From Pseudevernia furfuracea (lineage: Eukaryota; Ascomycota; Lecanoromycetes; Lecanorales; Parmeliaceae), in NCBI GenBank assembly GCA_022315425.1, contig JAIUPT010000015.1, forward strand, positions 124,001 to 188,000: a stretch of DNA of 64,000 bases, given 5' to 3'. Shown here one piece after another: positions 1-11,418 of this stretch. Made by a program: the position numbers and the translations under genes. The notes beneath the pieces are model-generated. The model searched no databases. It was not told the origin of the DNA and saw only the letters and a list, made by a program, of their open reading frames with translations. Every line of letters begins with the position of its first letter. Position 1 is the stretch's first letter.

Positions 1-481
1 CAACGAAATCGATAAGTCTCTCTTAAATACGATAGATTTCGTGAAGCTGCTGCGTTGTCACTGAGTGTTCGACATCAACACCTTCCCTCACGAACGACAA
101 CGGGTTCAGTTAACAACGATTCTACTGGTCGCGATATTCACTGAATCCCGACCCGAAGCCCTTCTCGAAATCATCTATCGTGATCTAGATTTATTCGTTC
201 AACGCGATAAGATCATCGAGGAAGTAACGCTTATCTTGCAGCTGAAGCTCACTCGAATCAAGTCTCGTAAGAAGCGTAAGAGATCGTGAGTGACCGCTAA
301 GTAATGAAGTTCATCACTCTAACGAATATATAGAAAAATCTACACATTCTTTATCGATACCAATCCCGTCTTTTGTATAGTGTCTCATATTATCAGTCTC
401 GTCTGCGACGACGACGTCTATCTTTTCTCGAATATAAACTCCAGAATAGTTCTAACGCTGAGCGTTCTAAAGAAACTAAAC
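1..481 (+). pseudogene. DUF3435 tyrosine recombinase-like (captain-like), 5' piece, cut by window edge
   Basis: The reading frame from the left edge gives NEIDKSLLN..., then HW-FDINTFPHERQRVQL, then TESRPEALLEIIYRDLDLF, and ends in a basic KLTRIKSRKKRKRS stretch. The order FxxERQRVQ - xRPxALL - YRDL is the signature I know from DUF3435 proteins. These are tyrosine-recombinase-like proteins of fungi; one subset mobilises giant Starship elements. The N-terminus lies outside the window. A TGA at about 57 sits where Trp is expected (H-W), and stops follow after 288, so the gene is dead. At 482 it is interrupted by an LTR element, and the frame resumes after 3429. It could be a non-captain DUF3435 paralogue rather than a Starship captain; the fragment cannot separate the two. 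Confidence 0.75.
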
Positions 482-682
482 TGTTAAGATTGTAAGGACC
501 GTACTGTGGTGATAACCGTAGTGTAGTATGTAACGAAGATAACAAGCTAAGGAGCAACTATGTACTGGGAGGGAAGCCATATATGTATGGCTGAGTGAAC
601 CTGCCAAGACACTAGGCCCGATAGGGCTAGCGTAGGTGTCAAGGGTACGAGGTGTCAAGGGACGCAGGGTACGCTCGTAACA
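482..682 (-). repeat. 3' LTR of TR-GAG copy 1
   Basis: This is about 90% identical by eye to 3230-3429 and to 62001-62202. It carries the shared block with the ATACATATATGG motif and the TGTCAAGG direct repeats. Confidence 0.85.
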
Positions 683-1070
683 CTACTCCCCCCCCGAAGA
701 AGCACTGGTCCCCAGTGCGGAAGAAAAGAAGAAAAGAAGAAGAAAAACAAACGTTATGCATGCTTGGTCGCTGAAAAATCATAAAAAACAAAGAACTTTT
801 GGCTCTAGCGCTCGCTTTCTCCTTGCGGCGATGATGTTGATCCCAATTTAATTCGATGACGTCTTGGCGATGTCATGTCGCTAGCATGACGTTATGCGGT
901 GACAGGGGTTCAGGAATGGCCTTCATTAGTGAAGAATTGAAGAAATGGTGGTCAAGGACGTGTTTTGTCATGCAGCAGCCATTTGATATTCGATTTTCGA
1001 GCGGAGAAGAAATCCAGAAATGAAGGCCTGTGATTGGCTGAGGCCTTCCGAACCGCCCGAACCTTAAACC

Positions 1071-1994
1071 TTAATTCAATATCAAATGGTTTTGGCGCAG
1101 GCGAATCCTTGAGGATACGGCTGACTTGAGAGGTGCATAGCGCATGTAGAGGTCAGTCACTGTAAGGTAGTTTCTTGATACAGTCTCGTATGTGAGCGGT
1201 GGAGGTGAGACTGTTCGATACTCAGATAAGGCTGAGGGGGGGTGAAATGGTGAAGAAGTAGCGCTCTCAGCAGGGACGAGTGCTGACAGACTGGATTTGA
1301 GAGGCGCTATGCTCTTGGTGGGAGATAATTGTTGACATTCTCGACTGCGAAGATGTTCATGCAGCTGATTCTTTGACTCGAAGATTGTCTCGCAGTGCTT
1401 GCAAGAGGCCTTGTTGCAGATAATCATTTGACTATAACTTAATAGTCGACTAATGAAGGAGAATATAGCTGAGCAAACTGTGCATTTGTGATACTCTTAA
1501 GACATTTGCGAAGCTGATTTTGAAGTCTCTTGCGGAGTTGTTTGAGAAGCTGACTTTGAAGTCTCTCTTTCGAATTTGACTATCAGCATCTTCATGTACT
1601 TGACGAGGATCACATCTTTTAGAATTTCTTGAATGCTTTGACTTCATGTAAATGTCTGATTACGAAGACATTTCGAAAGTAGTCTCGTGATATCAATCTC
1701 GCGATATTAATTCGCACACTGTAAAATATGCTCGACGAACTTGTTGATGTCATGATATAGACGGAGTTTCGAAAAGTTATACTGCAGCGAAGGATCAAAG
1801 AAGACTAGGTCTCGAGGTGTGAGAGTAGGTTTTTGAGCTTCTTTCTGAGCAGCTTGTTGAGTAGCTTTTTGAGCTTCTTGAGCTTCTTTATCAGCAGCTT
1901 TGCGAGCTTCTTTCTCAGTAGCTTCTTAAGCTTTCTCGACTTGAATACTTAATTTGAGAGCGTCGAGAATCGTTTTCACCCAGTCTCGTCTCAT
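1071..1994 (-). pseudogene. Gag-like protein with coiled coil and two C2H2 fingers (decayed)
   Basis: On the minus strand an ATG at 1992-1994 (MRRDWVKTILDALK) opens a frame. It runs through an EKEAQKAAQQ-type helical repeat, then a capsid-like block (LVFFDPSLQY, LYHDINKF, HILQCA), then two zinc-finger-like units. The fingers are YHKCTVCSAIFSFISRLLSYS and CNKASCKHCETIFESKNQLHEHLRSREC. The tail is Ser/Pro-rich with LTVTDLYMRYAPLK. Several in-frame stops consistent with C-to-T change break the first half; 1071-1427 is still open. The right-edge copy at 63281 encodes the same protein. C2H2 fingers here occupy the place usually held by a CCHC zinc knuckle. Calling it Gag is an inference from its position between LTRs and its capsid-like look. 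Confidence 0.6.
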
Positions 1995-3229
1995 TTTTAT
2001 GACAGAGACATATTTGAGCGATCGACGTAGATGCTATATAAGTGCGTTATCGTCTTCTTTTCAGCTGTCAAGATTGATTGTACAATTATTATATTATATA
2101 TTATCATGACATTCTTTTGTAGAAACATAGACGAATACAGTCGCGACAAATTCTTTTGATTGCGAAAATAAAAAGATATGTGATCAAGAAGAGAATATAG
2201 CGAGTCGTTCTTCGTAGAACTTTATGATTAATCGAGTACTCAGTTAAGAGGTCGATTTATGAAAGGGAGAGAACGAGTTTTCGTAGAAATTGAGATAGAA
2301 GTTTTGATGTTGAGAGTGTTGCGAGAAACCGATTTTCTTTGTTTCTAATGCAACTTTTTTATTTGTTAGTCGTTTGACATCTCGCAAAGAATATGAATGC
2401 TTTGAAGTGTGTTCTTTGTGACGATGTTATTCTAAGAGAGTGATTTGTTGACAAATTCGGGTGTGAAGGCGAGACGGGGCTGATTTTGCGAGGGGAGAAG
2501 GAGTATTAGTCTAGAGAAGGTTTTCTTGCGAAGGATCCTGTGAAGGCGTTTCTTAACCGAATTGGGCGCCGTGAAAACCCTGTGTTTTGAAACGTTTTGT
2601 CCTTGAAATGAGACGTTCAGAGCTAGGATTGAATGTGTGATTGTGAAAATTTTTTATGAATCGAAACGGAACGAAGCACTTTCTTTCTTCTGACGTGCTT
2701 GATCAAGATAAGGGTAAGGATTCGATGTACGGAGGCGACAGACGAGTTTGGTATGTGATTTTTCTGTCGTTAAGATTGAGTTCTTTGATGTTGAGAAGGG
2801 TGATGTTAAGAATATTCTAGATCTCGATGTTAAGAATCGGATAGCACTTTCTTTCTTCTGACGTGCTTAATCAAGACAAGAATAAGAATATATAAAATGA
2901 TGTTCTTTCGTAGAGTGGTTTCTTGAGTGATTTCTTGAGTAGTTGTGATGTGAAACCCGAAGGCGATGAAATTTGCGGGCGGAGAAGACTTGTTAAGAAG
3001 AAAAAAAAAGAATATAGCAAGCTGAGTTCTTGTCCGCTTGAGTTGTCACGAAGAATGTAAATATTCTAAGGGGTATTCTTTCGAATGATGTGATTAGAAG
3101 AATTATTCTGATTGAGGCACGATATTCTCGTGGTTGAAGACCTGGTCGACTGGGATTCAGTTTACTGTCTTCCTAAGACAAATGATTGAAGCATATATGA
3201 AGACAGGTCTCGGGGGTTTGAAATGAGCT

Positions 3230-3429
3230 TGTTATAGTGTAATGATCGTACTGTGATGATAACCGTAGTGTAGTATGTAACGAAGATAACAAGCTGAGGA
3301 GCAACTATGTACTGGGAGAGAAGCCATATATGTATGACTGAGTGAACCTGCCAAGACACTAGGCCCGATAGGGCTAGCGTAGGTGTCAAGGGTACGAGGT
3401 GTCAAGGGACGCAGGGTACGCTCGTAACA
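3230..3429 (-). repeat. 5' LTR of TR-GAG copy 1
   Basis: Direct repeat of 482-682. On the minus strand it starts TGTTACGAGCG at 3429 and ends TATAACA at 3230. Confidence 0.85.
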
Positions 3430-4705
3430 GTCAACTAATCTCGTGAAAAGACGACATGCTGAACATACCGTTGTTTCGTGGGCCTGTGCAAACCCTCAGA
3501 GGTTGTGCTATCTCGGCCGACACGGCGCTCTCTTACGAGATATCACGAATGAATTAAACGGTTAGAAGAAGAGACTGGCTTCGTATAGGTCTTTACAATC
3601 TATTGTCTCGACGAGCGACGAGAAATGCTATCAATGGTGAGTCTTGAGACTTCTGGTTCAGGGGAACCTAGACTAATTCACTAGATGATTTCAATTCTAA
3701 TAGGCCGTTCGCAATCTGGTTATGGATCACATCAACTCAGTCATCTTTCAGCGCAATTACCTGTCCCGCATGATTCGATACGACACTCAAGTCGCATACG
3801 GAGGTACGGCGTCTCGAACGGAGTTGATTCAAGCGGTTAATCGAATGAGTCGACGAATCGATCCTCGACGACTTAAAGAGCTGACCGAGACGCAAAGTGC
3901 AAGTATCCGCCAGGAGAAACAAATTCAGAAGCGTCGCGATCGCCGAGATGAACTATTTCAGCGTATTCGATATCAGTTCACGTTCATTTATCGTGCAGAG
4001 AGATAAGTCATCTACGATTAATATAAGAAGGTCAAACGAGTCGTGAATAAAAAGATCAAAGCGCGAGAACGAGAGCTCATGAAATAGATATAAAAAGAAT
4101 ACGACATCGTCGCTTCGATGCAGAACATGCGAGCGCAGCTCGAGAGAGATGTGAAGTTACTCAGTTCTGTTCTTTACATCTCAGGGCGATACGTATTCGT
4201 GAAACGATCACGCATCGTCAAGACCTTCTTCGATTCGTCGTTAACTTGTAGTGCCGAGAACGATATAAATTAACGAATATTCATTATCGATAATATGATA
4301 TCACTCTGTATTCGACAGAAGAGAGTGTTTCGCAAAGCCCGTCGAACACGAAGAATTCAGACGAGGAAAAGTGATTCTAATGATAACGCAGAACGTCTCT
4401 TAAACGTCATCAAGTTCGATTCTGAGTCGAACTTCTTGATTCTCTATTTCTTTTCTGTAAGATATAAATCATATTAATGTCTTTACTATCTCGATAACAT
4501 CGATCTATCTTTAAAGAAGCGAGTTTATAATCTTAATAATAAATATTCGTTGCAGCGACATTTCGATCGTCGTCACTCTTTTCGATCTCGCGAACTCTGT
4601 TCTTTCCCTTATTTCGAATGTGCGACAGTTACGCTTAACAGTGTGATACATTTTAAAAATCATACGACAACCGTTCACGAAATCTACATGTCTGACAATT
4701 TTTAG
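3430..4705 (+). pseudogene. DUF3435 tyrosine recombinase-like, 3' piece with C-terminal C2H2 finger
   Basis: After the LTR element the DUF3435 frame resumes (CAISADTALSYEISRM). It continues through MDHINSVIFQRNYLSRMIRYDTQ, ASRTELIQAVNRMSRRIDPRR and ELTETQSASIRQ. It ends with a finger of the form CLYC-KYSLQRHFDRHHSFR, CPFPYSECATVTLNSVIHFKNH and VHEIYMSDNF, stop at 4703. That helical tail followed by an RHFDR-H finger is the usual C-terminus of long DUF3435 proteins. Several in-frame stops and at least one frame change (near 3600-3720) show it is dead. With the piece at 1-481 it forms one gene split by a transposon. The catalytic tyrosine region is too decayed for me to score. Confidence 0.72.
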
Positions 4706-6533
4706 CATGCCTCGTGGAGTTTTGAGCTAATTATTGATTTTCCTGAGCTCACGAATTGATTGTGTATACTAGAGCAACTGTTCTACGATGTGTTTATCTC
4801 GATACTTTGACGACTTCAAAAGCTCTAACATTAGAAGAGAAGGGACACCCTCTGCTTTCTTGGGTTCTTCTCCACAAGGCTACAGTCTGAGACTATTAAC
4901 TCGAAGGATATATATTCTTCGAGGGTATACTTTTCATTGTATGTTACTGTATTATCTAGAGTAATAAGATAATACTGAACTTCTAAATGTATTAAACTTT
5001 CTGAATTTGTACGTTCTAATTCTATAATAGTATTTGAATTAGTGTATCTTTAAGTTGTGTAGACTTTTAGTTTACAGACGTTTTGAGCTTGCTTATACTC
5101 GGAGTTTATATAATCTTCGAGTTAACAAACTGTCTCAGAGTGTGTAGTCTTCTAAAGACGAACTCAGGAAATCAGAGAGTGTTCTACTCTTTCAGTGTCA
5201 CAATCGGAGTTTAAGAAAAGGGGTCAAAATTGAAGCTTTGCGAGCCTTTTAAAATGGAGCTGGAGGGACGATTCAAAAATGAAACACGAAAGTGCGAGAA
5301 AGACGAGATAAAGGAGATTCAAAAGTGGAGCAGGAAGTTCAGAGATATACTAATGCTCGTTCATAATATACTTTCTCACCCGTTCTCTGCTAAGAATGTT
5401 GTCGTCAAATTAACAGAAAAGATAAAAAATGTCTTACGCAGCAAAGACAAAAGCGCAGCAGTTTATCAGAAGAAAATCAAACTTAATAAAAAAGGCAGAT
5501 CAGCTAGCGCGATTATGTCACGCAGACGTTGCATTGATCATTCGCAGAAATGAAAGATATTATATCTATCGGTCGACTAATCACGAACAGTGACCTCTCA
5601 GCACGACAGAAATCGTACGTATGAATTCGATGTATCGAGTTTTGAGCTAACTCGAGCTCAGAAAGCCTCGTACTCGTTGCCTGTCAATCTACTGTTTAAA
5701 GACTTTGATTACACTGATTGTGAGTTTTCACATAACTCAAAGGTGGAGGACCGACCTGTCGAATGAGAGGTCTGGTTTAGTCGAGACTTCGAAAGGCACA
5801 TAAATGCTAAGAGGTCTGATGTCGCATAGGATGTGTGTATTTAGTAGTATGGGTAGTGCTATACGGTATCGACGTTGAGGAAGCTGAGATAACAATGTCG
5901 ATACCTGCTCTCGAGACAGGAGCATCGTCGGAGTAGGCTGGCCGTCAGGAATTCTTTTTGACCGGCCAATTACGTTCAATAATATAACAAAGGTTCTGTA
6001 GCATCTTGGTGTGTCTATGCTATGGTTGAGTGGGGGAAGAAGCAGTAAAGTGCAGAAATAGGATGGGCAGGGGGACTATGCAAGGTGTGCTAGAAGAAAT
6101 ATGGCTGCTCGAACGCGAATTAGGAAACGTACAGGATTTGTTACGGGACTTTTGAGGCGAAACGCCAGGTGCAGTGGGGAGGCAGACAGGAAAGACCGAC
6201 ACATATCGATGCTTGTCTCGGCTGTCGGAACGATGGGATATCCCATCTCCGCGATATGGCGAAGATGGTCAGAGGATGGTCACTAAGTTGCACCCGCATA
6301 CAGCGAGGTGCATCGACGGCAAGATGCGCTGCAGCTGACGGAACAAGTAGTGGAAACGAGCAAGAGAATCCTCGGAGAGGTGGGGAGGAGCATCCTGACA
6401 CCCTCGACTGGATACATACACTAGTGACCTTAAATAAAATGCTAAAAAAGAAAAGACACAAACACATCCACATTCGGAGCTTCTCCGCTGCGCGGTGGCT
6501 TTTGACGACTTGATAACGTTACTTGCCTGCAGT
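4706..6533. other. Intergenic stretch without a recognised gene
   Basis: It holds a 107-codon lysine-rich open frame at 5230-5553 (+), containing MLVHNILSHPFSAKNVVVKL, that I do not recognise, and short frames at 5737-5979 (-) and 6020-6520 on both strands. The part from 6000 to 6530 has normal base composition, unlike the AT-rich flanks. It contains a possible coiled-coil reading from 6078 (MQGVLEEIWLLERELGNVQD) that meets a TGA at once. No confident product. Confidence 0.4.
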
Positions 6534-6760
6534 CTATTCTCGTTTTTCGAATCTATGACATGCATATGTCATGTCTAATGAAACATCGCATTTGAAGCAA
6601 TAATCAAAATCGGTGCACTCTAAGCACTTATATCGAGGACCACATATTTCCTATTTCGGTTAGTGATATATAGAATCAAGATCTTCAGTAGCCGACTCAC
6701 AAGGAAACAGTCATCACATCGAACGTTTTTCTGTATCGTGTCAGAGCTAATTTGATCTCT
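6534..6760 (-). pseudogene. C-terminal ZZ zinc finger exons of the NLR, with readable intron 6651-6700
   Basis: On the minus strand the upstream exon ends ...KNVRCDDCFL. An intron with donor GTGAGT (6700), branch CACTAAC and acceptor AATAG (6651) follows. The last exon reads EICGPRYKCLECTDFDYC, then FKCDVSLDMTYACHRFEKRE, stop. CxxC - GxRYKCxxCxDxDxCxKC - H is the ZZ finger pattern that ends many fungal NACHT-ankyrin proteins. The metal ligands and the splice sites are intact even though the rest of the gene is decayed. Confidence 0.75.
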
Positions 6761-7399
6761 AGCAGTATATAAGTCATCTTTAGATGCTAAATGACTAGCA
6801 ACCTGTTCTGGTACAGAGCATCCGCTTGCGATTCCGACATGGATATTGAAAGTCAATACTGGCAAGCGTCCGTGATGATGAAACAATGCAACGTCTTACG
6901 GTGTTCAGCGATTGATATACTCGCTGCTTGATATAGCACCTGCATTTCTGAGAGTCTCTAGAGTCTCGACAGATCCGCTTTTGGTAGCCCAATGCAACGA
7001 GGTTCAGTCGTCTCGATCCATGAGATTAGAATCCAAATCTTGATTGAGGAGTCAAGCAGTCGTACTAGCAGAATCACTTGATGCTCCATGATGAAGACAG
7101 TTACGTTCTTGCTTATCGATAATAGTCAGACTTGATCTGTCGTCACACAAAAACTTAATAGTTGCTAAGTTGCCTCCAGCGCAAGCCAGGTGAAGTGCCG
7201 TTCTACCTTGGTGGTCTCTATAGCTGAAGTCGGCGACTTTATTGAAAAGCATTTCTGCGATCTTCACGTGATTCTTATGCGAGGCGACGTGTAGTGTGTT
7301 ATCATAGCTTTCATTTTGAGCATTGTAATCTGCCCCTCTGTTTAGTAACAGCTTCACCACTTCAACGTGATTCTTCAGACTTGTCGAATATAACGTTGT

Positions 7400-9520
7400 T
7401 CATTCGTTAGCATCGATCACGGAGATATCTGCTTCTTTGTCCAGTAATAGCTTCATCACTTCAAGATACTCGTTATTAGCTGCTGCATTTAGCGACGTTT
7501 ATTTATTAGAATTGACTACAGAGATGTCTATTTCTTAATTCAGCAATAGCTTTATCACTTTAATATAATTCTTCGCACTTGTCGAATATAACGACGTTTA
7601 TTCGATAGAAGTCGTCACGAAGATGTCTGCTTCTTTGTTCAGCAATAGCTTTATTACTTTAAGATGCTCGCTATTAGCTACTGCATTTAGCGACGTTTAT
7701 TCGTTAGCATCGATTATAGAGATATCTGTTTCTTTGTTCAGTAATAGCTTCATCACTTCAAGATGCTCGCTATTAGCTGTTACATTTAGCGACGTTTATT
7801 CATTAGAATTGACTATAGAGATATCTGCTTCTTTGTTTAGCAATAGCTTCATTACTTCAATATGATTCTTCGTACTTGTCGAATATAACGGCGTTTATTC
7901 GATAGAAGTCGTCACGGAGATATCTGCTTCTTTGTTCAGCAATAGCTTTATCACTTCAATATGACTCTTCGCACTTGTCAAATATAACGACGTTTATTCG
8001 ATAGAAGTCGTCACGAAGATATCTGCTTCTTTGTTCAGCAATAGCTTTATCACTTTAAGATATCCGTTATCAGCTGCTGCATTTAGCGGCGTTTATTCGT
8101 TAATATCGATTATAGAGATATCTATCTCTTTGTTCAGCAATAGCTTCATTACTTTAAGATATTCGTTATCAGCTGCTGCATTTAGCGGCGTTTATTCGTT
8201 AACATCGATTATAGAGATATCTATCTCTTTGTTCAGCAATAGCTTCATCACTTCAAGATATTCGCTATCAGCTGCTGCATTTAGCGGCGTTTATTCGTTA
8301 ACATCGATTATAGAGATATCTGCTCCTTTGTTCAGCAATAGCTTCATTACTTCAATATAATTCTTCGCACTTGTCGAATATAACGACGTTTATTCGATAG
8401 AAGTCGTCACGGAGATATCTGCTTCTTTGTTCAGCAATAGCTTCATCACTTCAAGATGCTCGCTATCAGCTGTTACATTTAGCGACGTTTATTCGTTAAC
8501 ATAGATCATAGAGATGTCTGCTCCTTTGTTCAGCAATAGCTTCATCACTTTAATATGACCCTTCGCACTTGTCGAATATAACGGCGTTTATTCGATAGAA
8601 GTCGTCACGAAGATGTCTGCTTCTTTGTTCAGCAATAGCTTCATTACTTCAAAATATCCGCTATCAGCTATTACATTTAGCGGCGTCTATTCGTTAACAT
8701 AGATCATAGAGATGTCTGCTCCTTTGTTCAGCAACAGCTTCACCACTTCAATATGATTCTTCGCACTTGTCAAGAATAACGACGTTCATTCGATAGAAGT
8801 CGCCACGGAGATATCTACTCCTTTGTTCAGCAATAGCTTCATCACTTCAATATGACCCTTCGCACTTATCGAATATAACGGCGTTCATTCGACAGAAGTC
8901 GTCACGGAGATGTCTGCTTCTTTGTTCAGCAACAGCTTCATCACTTCAAGATGCCCGCTATCAGCTGCTGCATTTAACGACGTTTATTCGTTAATATCGA
9001 TCATAGAGATATCTGCCCCTTTATTCAGCAACAGCTTCATTACTTCAAGATGTTCGCTACTAGCTGCTGCATTTAGCGACGTTTATTCATTAGAATTGAC
9101 TACAGAGATGTCTACTCCTTGATTCAACAACAGCTTTACGACTTCAAGATGCTCGCTATCAGCTGCTGCATTTAGCGACGTTTATTTATCAGAATTGACT
9201 ACAGAGATGTCTGTTTCTTGATTCAGCAACAGCTTTACCACTTCAATATGACCCTTCGCACTTGTCGAATATAACGGCGTTCATTCGATAGAAGTCGTCA
9301 CGAAGATGTCTGCTCCTTTGTTCAGCAACAGCTTCACCACTTCAAGATGCTCGCTACTAGCTGCTACATTTAGCGACGTTCATTCATCAGAATTGACTAC
9401 AGAGATGTCTGCTTCTTGATCCAGCAATAGCTTTACCACTTCAAGATGCCCGCTATCAGCTGCTGCATTTAGCGGCGTTTATTCATTAGAATTGACTACA
9501 GAGATGTCTGCTCCTTTGTT
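7400..9520 (-). repeat. Tandem 99-bp ankyrin array, 22 phased units
   Basis: Units of exactly 99 bp (33 residues, one ankyrin repeat) run without a length change: 22 sites homologous to the W in NEWTSL fall from 7400 to 9479, each 99 bp apart. Two unit types are mixed. Type A reads LNAAADSEHLEV and type B reads LYSTSAKNHIEV. From low to high coordinate the order I read is BABAABBAAABABABBAAABAA (13 A, 9 B). The homogeneity implies recent unit duplication or gene conversion. Every unit has a stop at the W codon: 16 TAA, 5 TGA, 1 TAG by hand count. Confidence 0.9.
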
Positions 9521-10111
9521 CAGCAATAGCTTCATCACTTCAATATGACCCTTTCTAGCAGTTAGATATAGAGATATACGTTCAGCCTCGTCGTCGATCG
9601 ACAAACTAGCTCCTGCATTTACAAGAACCTGTGTTATTTGATTATTTCCCGAGTCGGCTGCGACATTGACTGCGCAGCCGTGAAGATCATATTGAGCATC
9701 AATATTAACACCGCAATCGATCAGAAAGCTGATAACTAACAAGTGTCTCGCGACACTTGCTGCCTGTAAAGCAGTCCCATATTCGTCATCAATCGAATTT
9801 CAATTCTTCAACTTTTGATCTCGTAGAAACTTAAGAGTATCGACAAGATCAAATAGAGCGACATAGTACAGTAAGCCTTCATAATTACTTTGCGACGATT
9901 CAGATCGTTGAGATATCTCGTTTGCGAGTTTCTTATAGCGATTTCGTTAGTTGATTCAATGAGAGCCATGTGAAGTGAAGAGCTTATTGACAAGGCGAAT
10001 CAAGTCTTTGTAGTCTGAATCGAATAAATTAACGTGTAGGGCTCAAGATCTAACTGCATAATTCAGAAATGAATGTTGATTTGAATCCTCACGGGAAGTT
10101 TTCAAACGAGT

Positions 10112-11400
10112 TCATGATGAATCGTAATCTAGATAGCGGAGACAGATCTTTATAAGACAATTATCTTCGCAATCCTGATCAGATAGCGAAATATTCATAG
10201 ATGTCCTGAAAAGAAGAAACTCTCTGATCGAGAGGTGAACCAGTTCAATGGTTTTGTCTTTGAGGTCTTTTTCTGAGCCTGCATCTCGAATCTCCACAAG
10301 TGAATCACAAAGATTCAGAATCTCGTCATTGATATACTCATCGTCGACAACGTCTGGTATTTCGTCAATTTGTAAGTTATTACAATCATCTTCGTCCCTC
10401 ACGACAAGAGCTTCCGTCATCTCAATCACTGTCAGAGGTCTGACTGCAAATACTATTCATCGAAGTATAGTCAGCGCACGATACATGTCACGGGTTGATA
10501 GCTGCGATATCCTTTCCCAGTCTCGTTTATAAGCGTCCGTCAGTTCTATAGATATATCGTTGACAATTTTCTGTAACTGCACTCCATTTTTGCTATTACG
10601 TAGAGATCTCTCTTACAACTTTACTCACAGAAACATTTCTTCGAATTTCTGCGTCATTTGTGTTGTAAGGTCTTGTCGCAGAATCTCTAACTTCTTTCAC
10701 AATTTATCGTCGACAACACACTTAGAAAACAAGATGACATCTGACTGTATATTCGTCTTTGATATTCCGCACTCGTAAGTGATCAGCTTCACAGACGTCA
10801 TAGCATCGAGACATATCCCAGAGCGTATATCCCCTTCATCCCGACTCACGATAAGAAGGCGGCTCGTAGTTTGAGAAATCGATCTTTTGAGCTTCACGAG
10901 AAACGCCCTGCGACTGCAATCATCACCACTATTCTGATTGCTATCTAACCGTAGGCATTCATCAAGACCATCTAAATTGAACAAGTCTCAGATATCAGTC
11001 GTAGAAGCTAAGGGTCCTCCTTTAGCGTGTATTTGCTGTTGAGCCATTTCAAATGCATTCTAACTACTGAACACCAGTTGTGAAACCCAGGATCGAATCA
11101 TTAAAAGCGGATTTTGATGGAGCTCGGCATCACGCGAGCAGAAGAAGTACGCCAGTGAGTACCCATATGTGATTTGAAGTTGTTGAACGAGCCTCGCACA
11201 GAGTATAGACTTTTCATATTCTAAGCGCTCATGCACTCACAAGACCTTCGCCGCATCGAACGGGAAGTCGAACGATGTTCAGCTCACATATTTAGACTTA
11301 GAGAAGACTCAATCGCAGATGCTTTTCAAACGTGCAGAGAGATGTTTTTCATATGTGTCTGCAGTATTAACAGCATCAAGTCAAAGATAGACTTTCTTTT
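10112..11400 (-). pseudogene. NACHT NTPase segment of the NLR with destroyed P-loop
   Basis: The minus strand reads CDWVFSKSKYVSWTSFD, then VLWVHERLEYEKSILCARLV where HGxxGxGKS is expected, so each P-loop glycine is now Glu, Leu or another residue. Then follow YFFCSRDAELHQNPLLMIRS and Walker B LFNLDGLDECLRLDS. SRLLIVSRDEGDIRS resembles the sensor region. The Gly-to-Glu changes are GG-to-GA. A few stops (for example near 11060) interrupt the frame. Confidence 0.8.
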
Positions 11401-11418
11401 TCGTCTTCACTAAATCAA

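Larger units (their letters stand above)
482..3429 (-). mobile_element. Non-autonomous LTR element with Gag only (TR-GAG-like), copy 1, complete with two LTRs
   Basis: Two direct repeats of about 200 bp (482-682 and 3230-3429) bound a 2.5 kb interior. On the minus strand both LTRs begin TGTTACGAGCG and end in TAACA. A C-rich run at about 684-698 (a polypurine tract, G8, on the element strand) abuts the 3' LTR. The interior holds one Gag-like ORF and no reverse transcriptase, protease or integrase that I can find. The element splits the DUF3435 pseudogene. I see no clean 5-bp target duplication (TAAAC on one side, GTCAA on the other). The same family recurs at 44954 and at 62001. Confidence 0.85.

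Noticed and set aside
1450..1647. Minus-strand 65-codon frame with KRCDPRQVHEDADSQIRK, also seen as 63571-63789 plus
   Set aside because: It is an alternative frame over the Gag-like gene; the Gag frame has the capsid-like and finger motifs.
7623..9122. Plus-strand open frames rich in SLFSNSFIT and related repeats
   Set aside because: They are the reverse strand of the ankyrin array; the conserved ankyrin pattern is on the minus strand.
7400..9520. Regularly spaced repeats resembling a CRISPR array
   Set aside because: Units are contiguous 99-bp ankyrin codons without unique spacers, within a eukaryotic gene.
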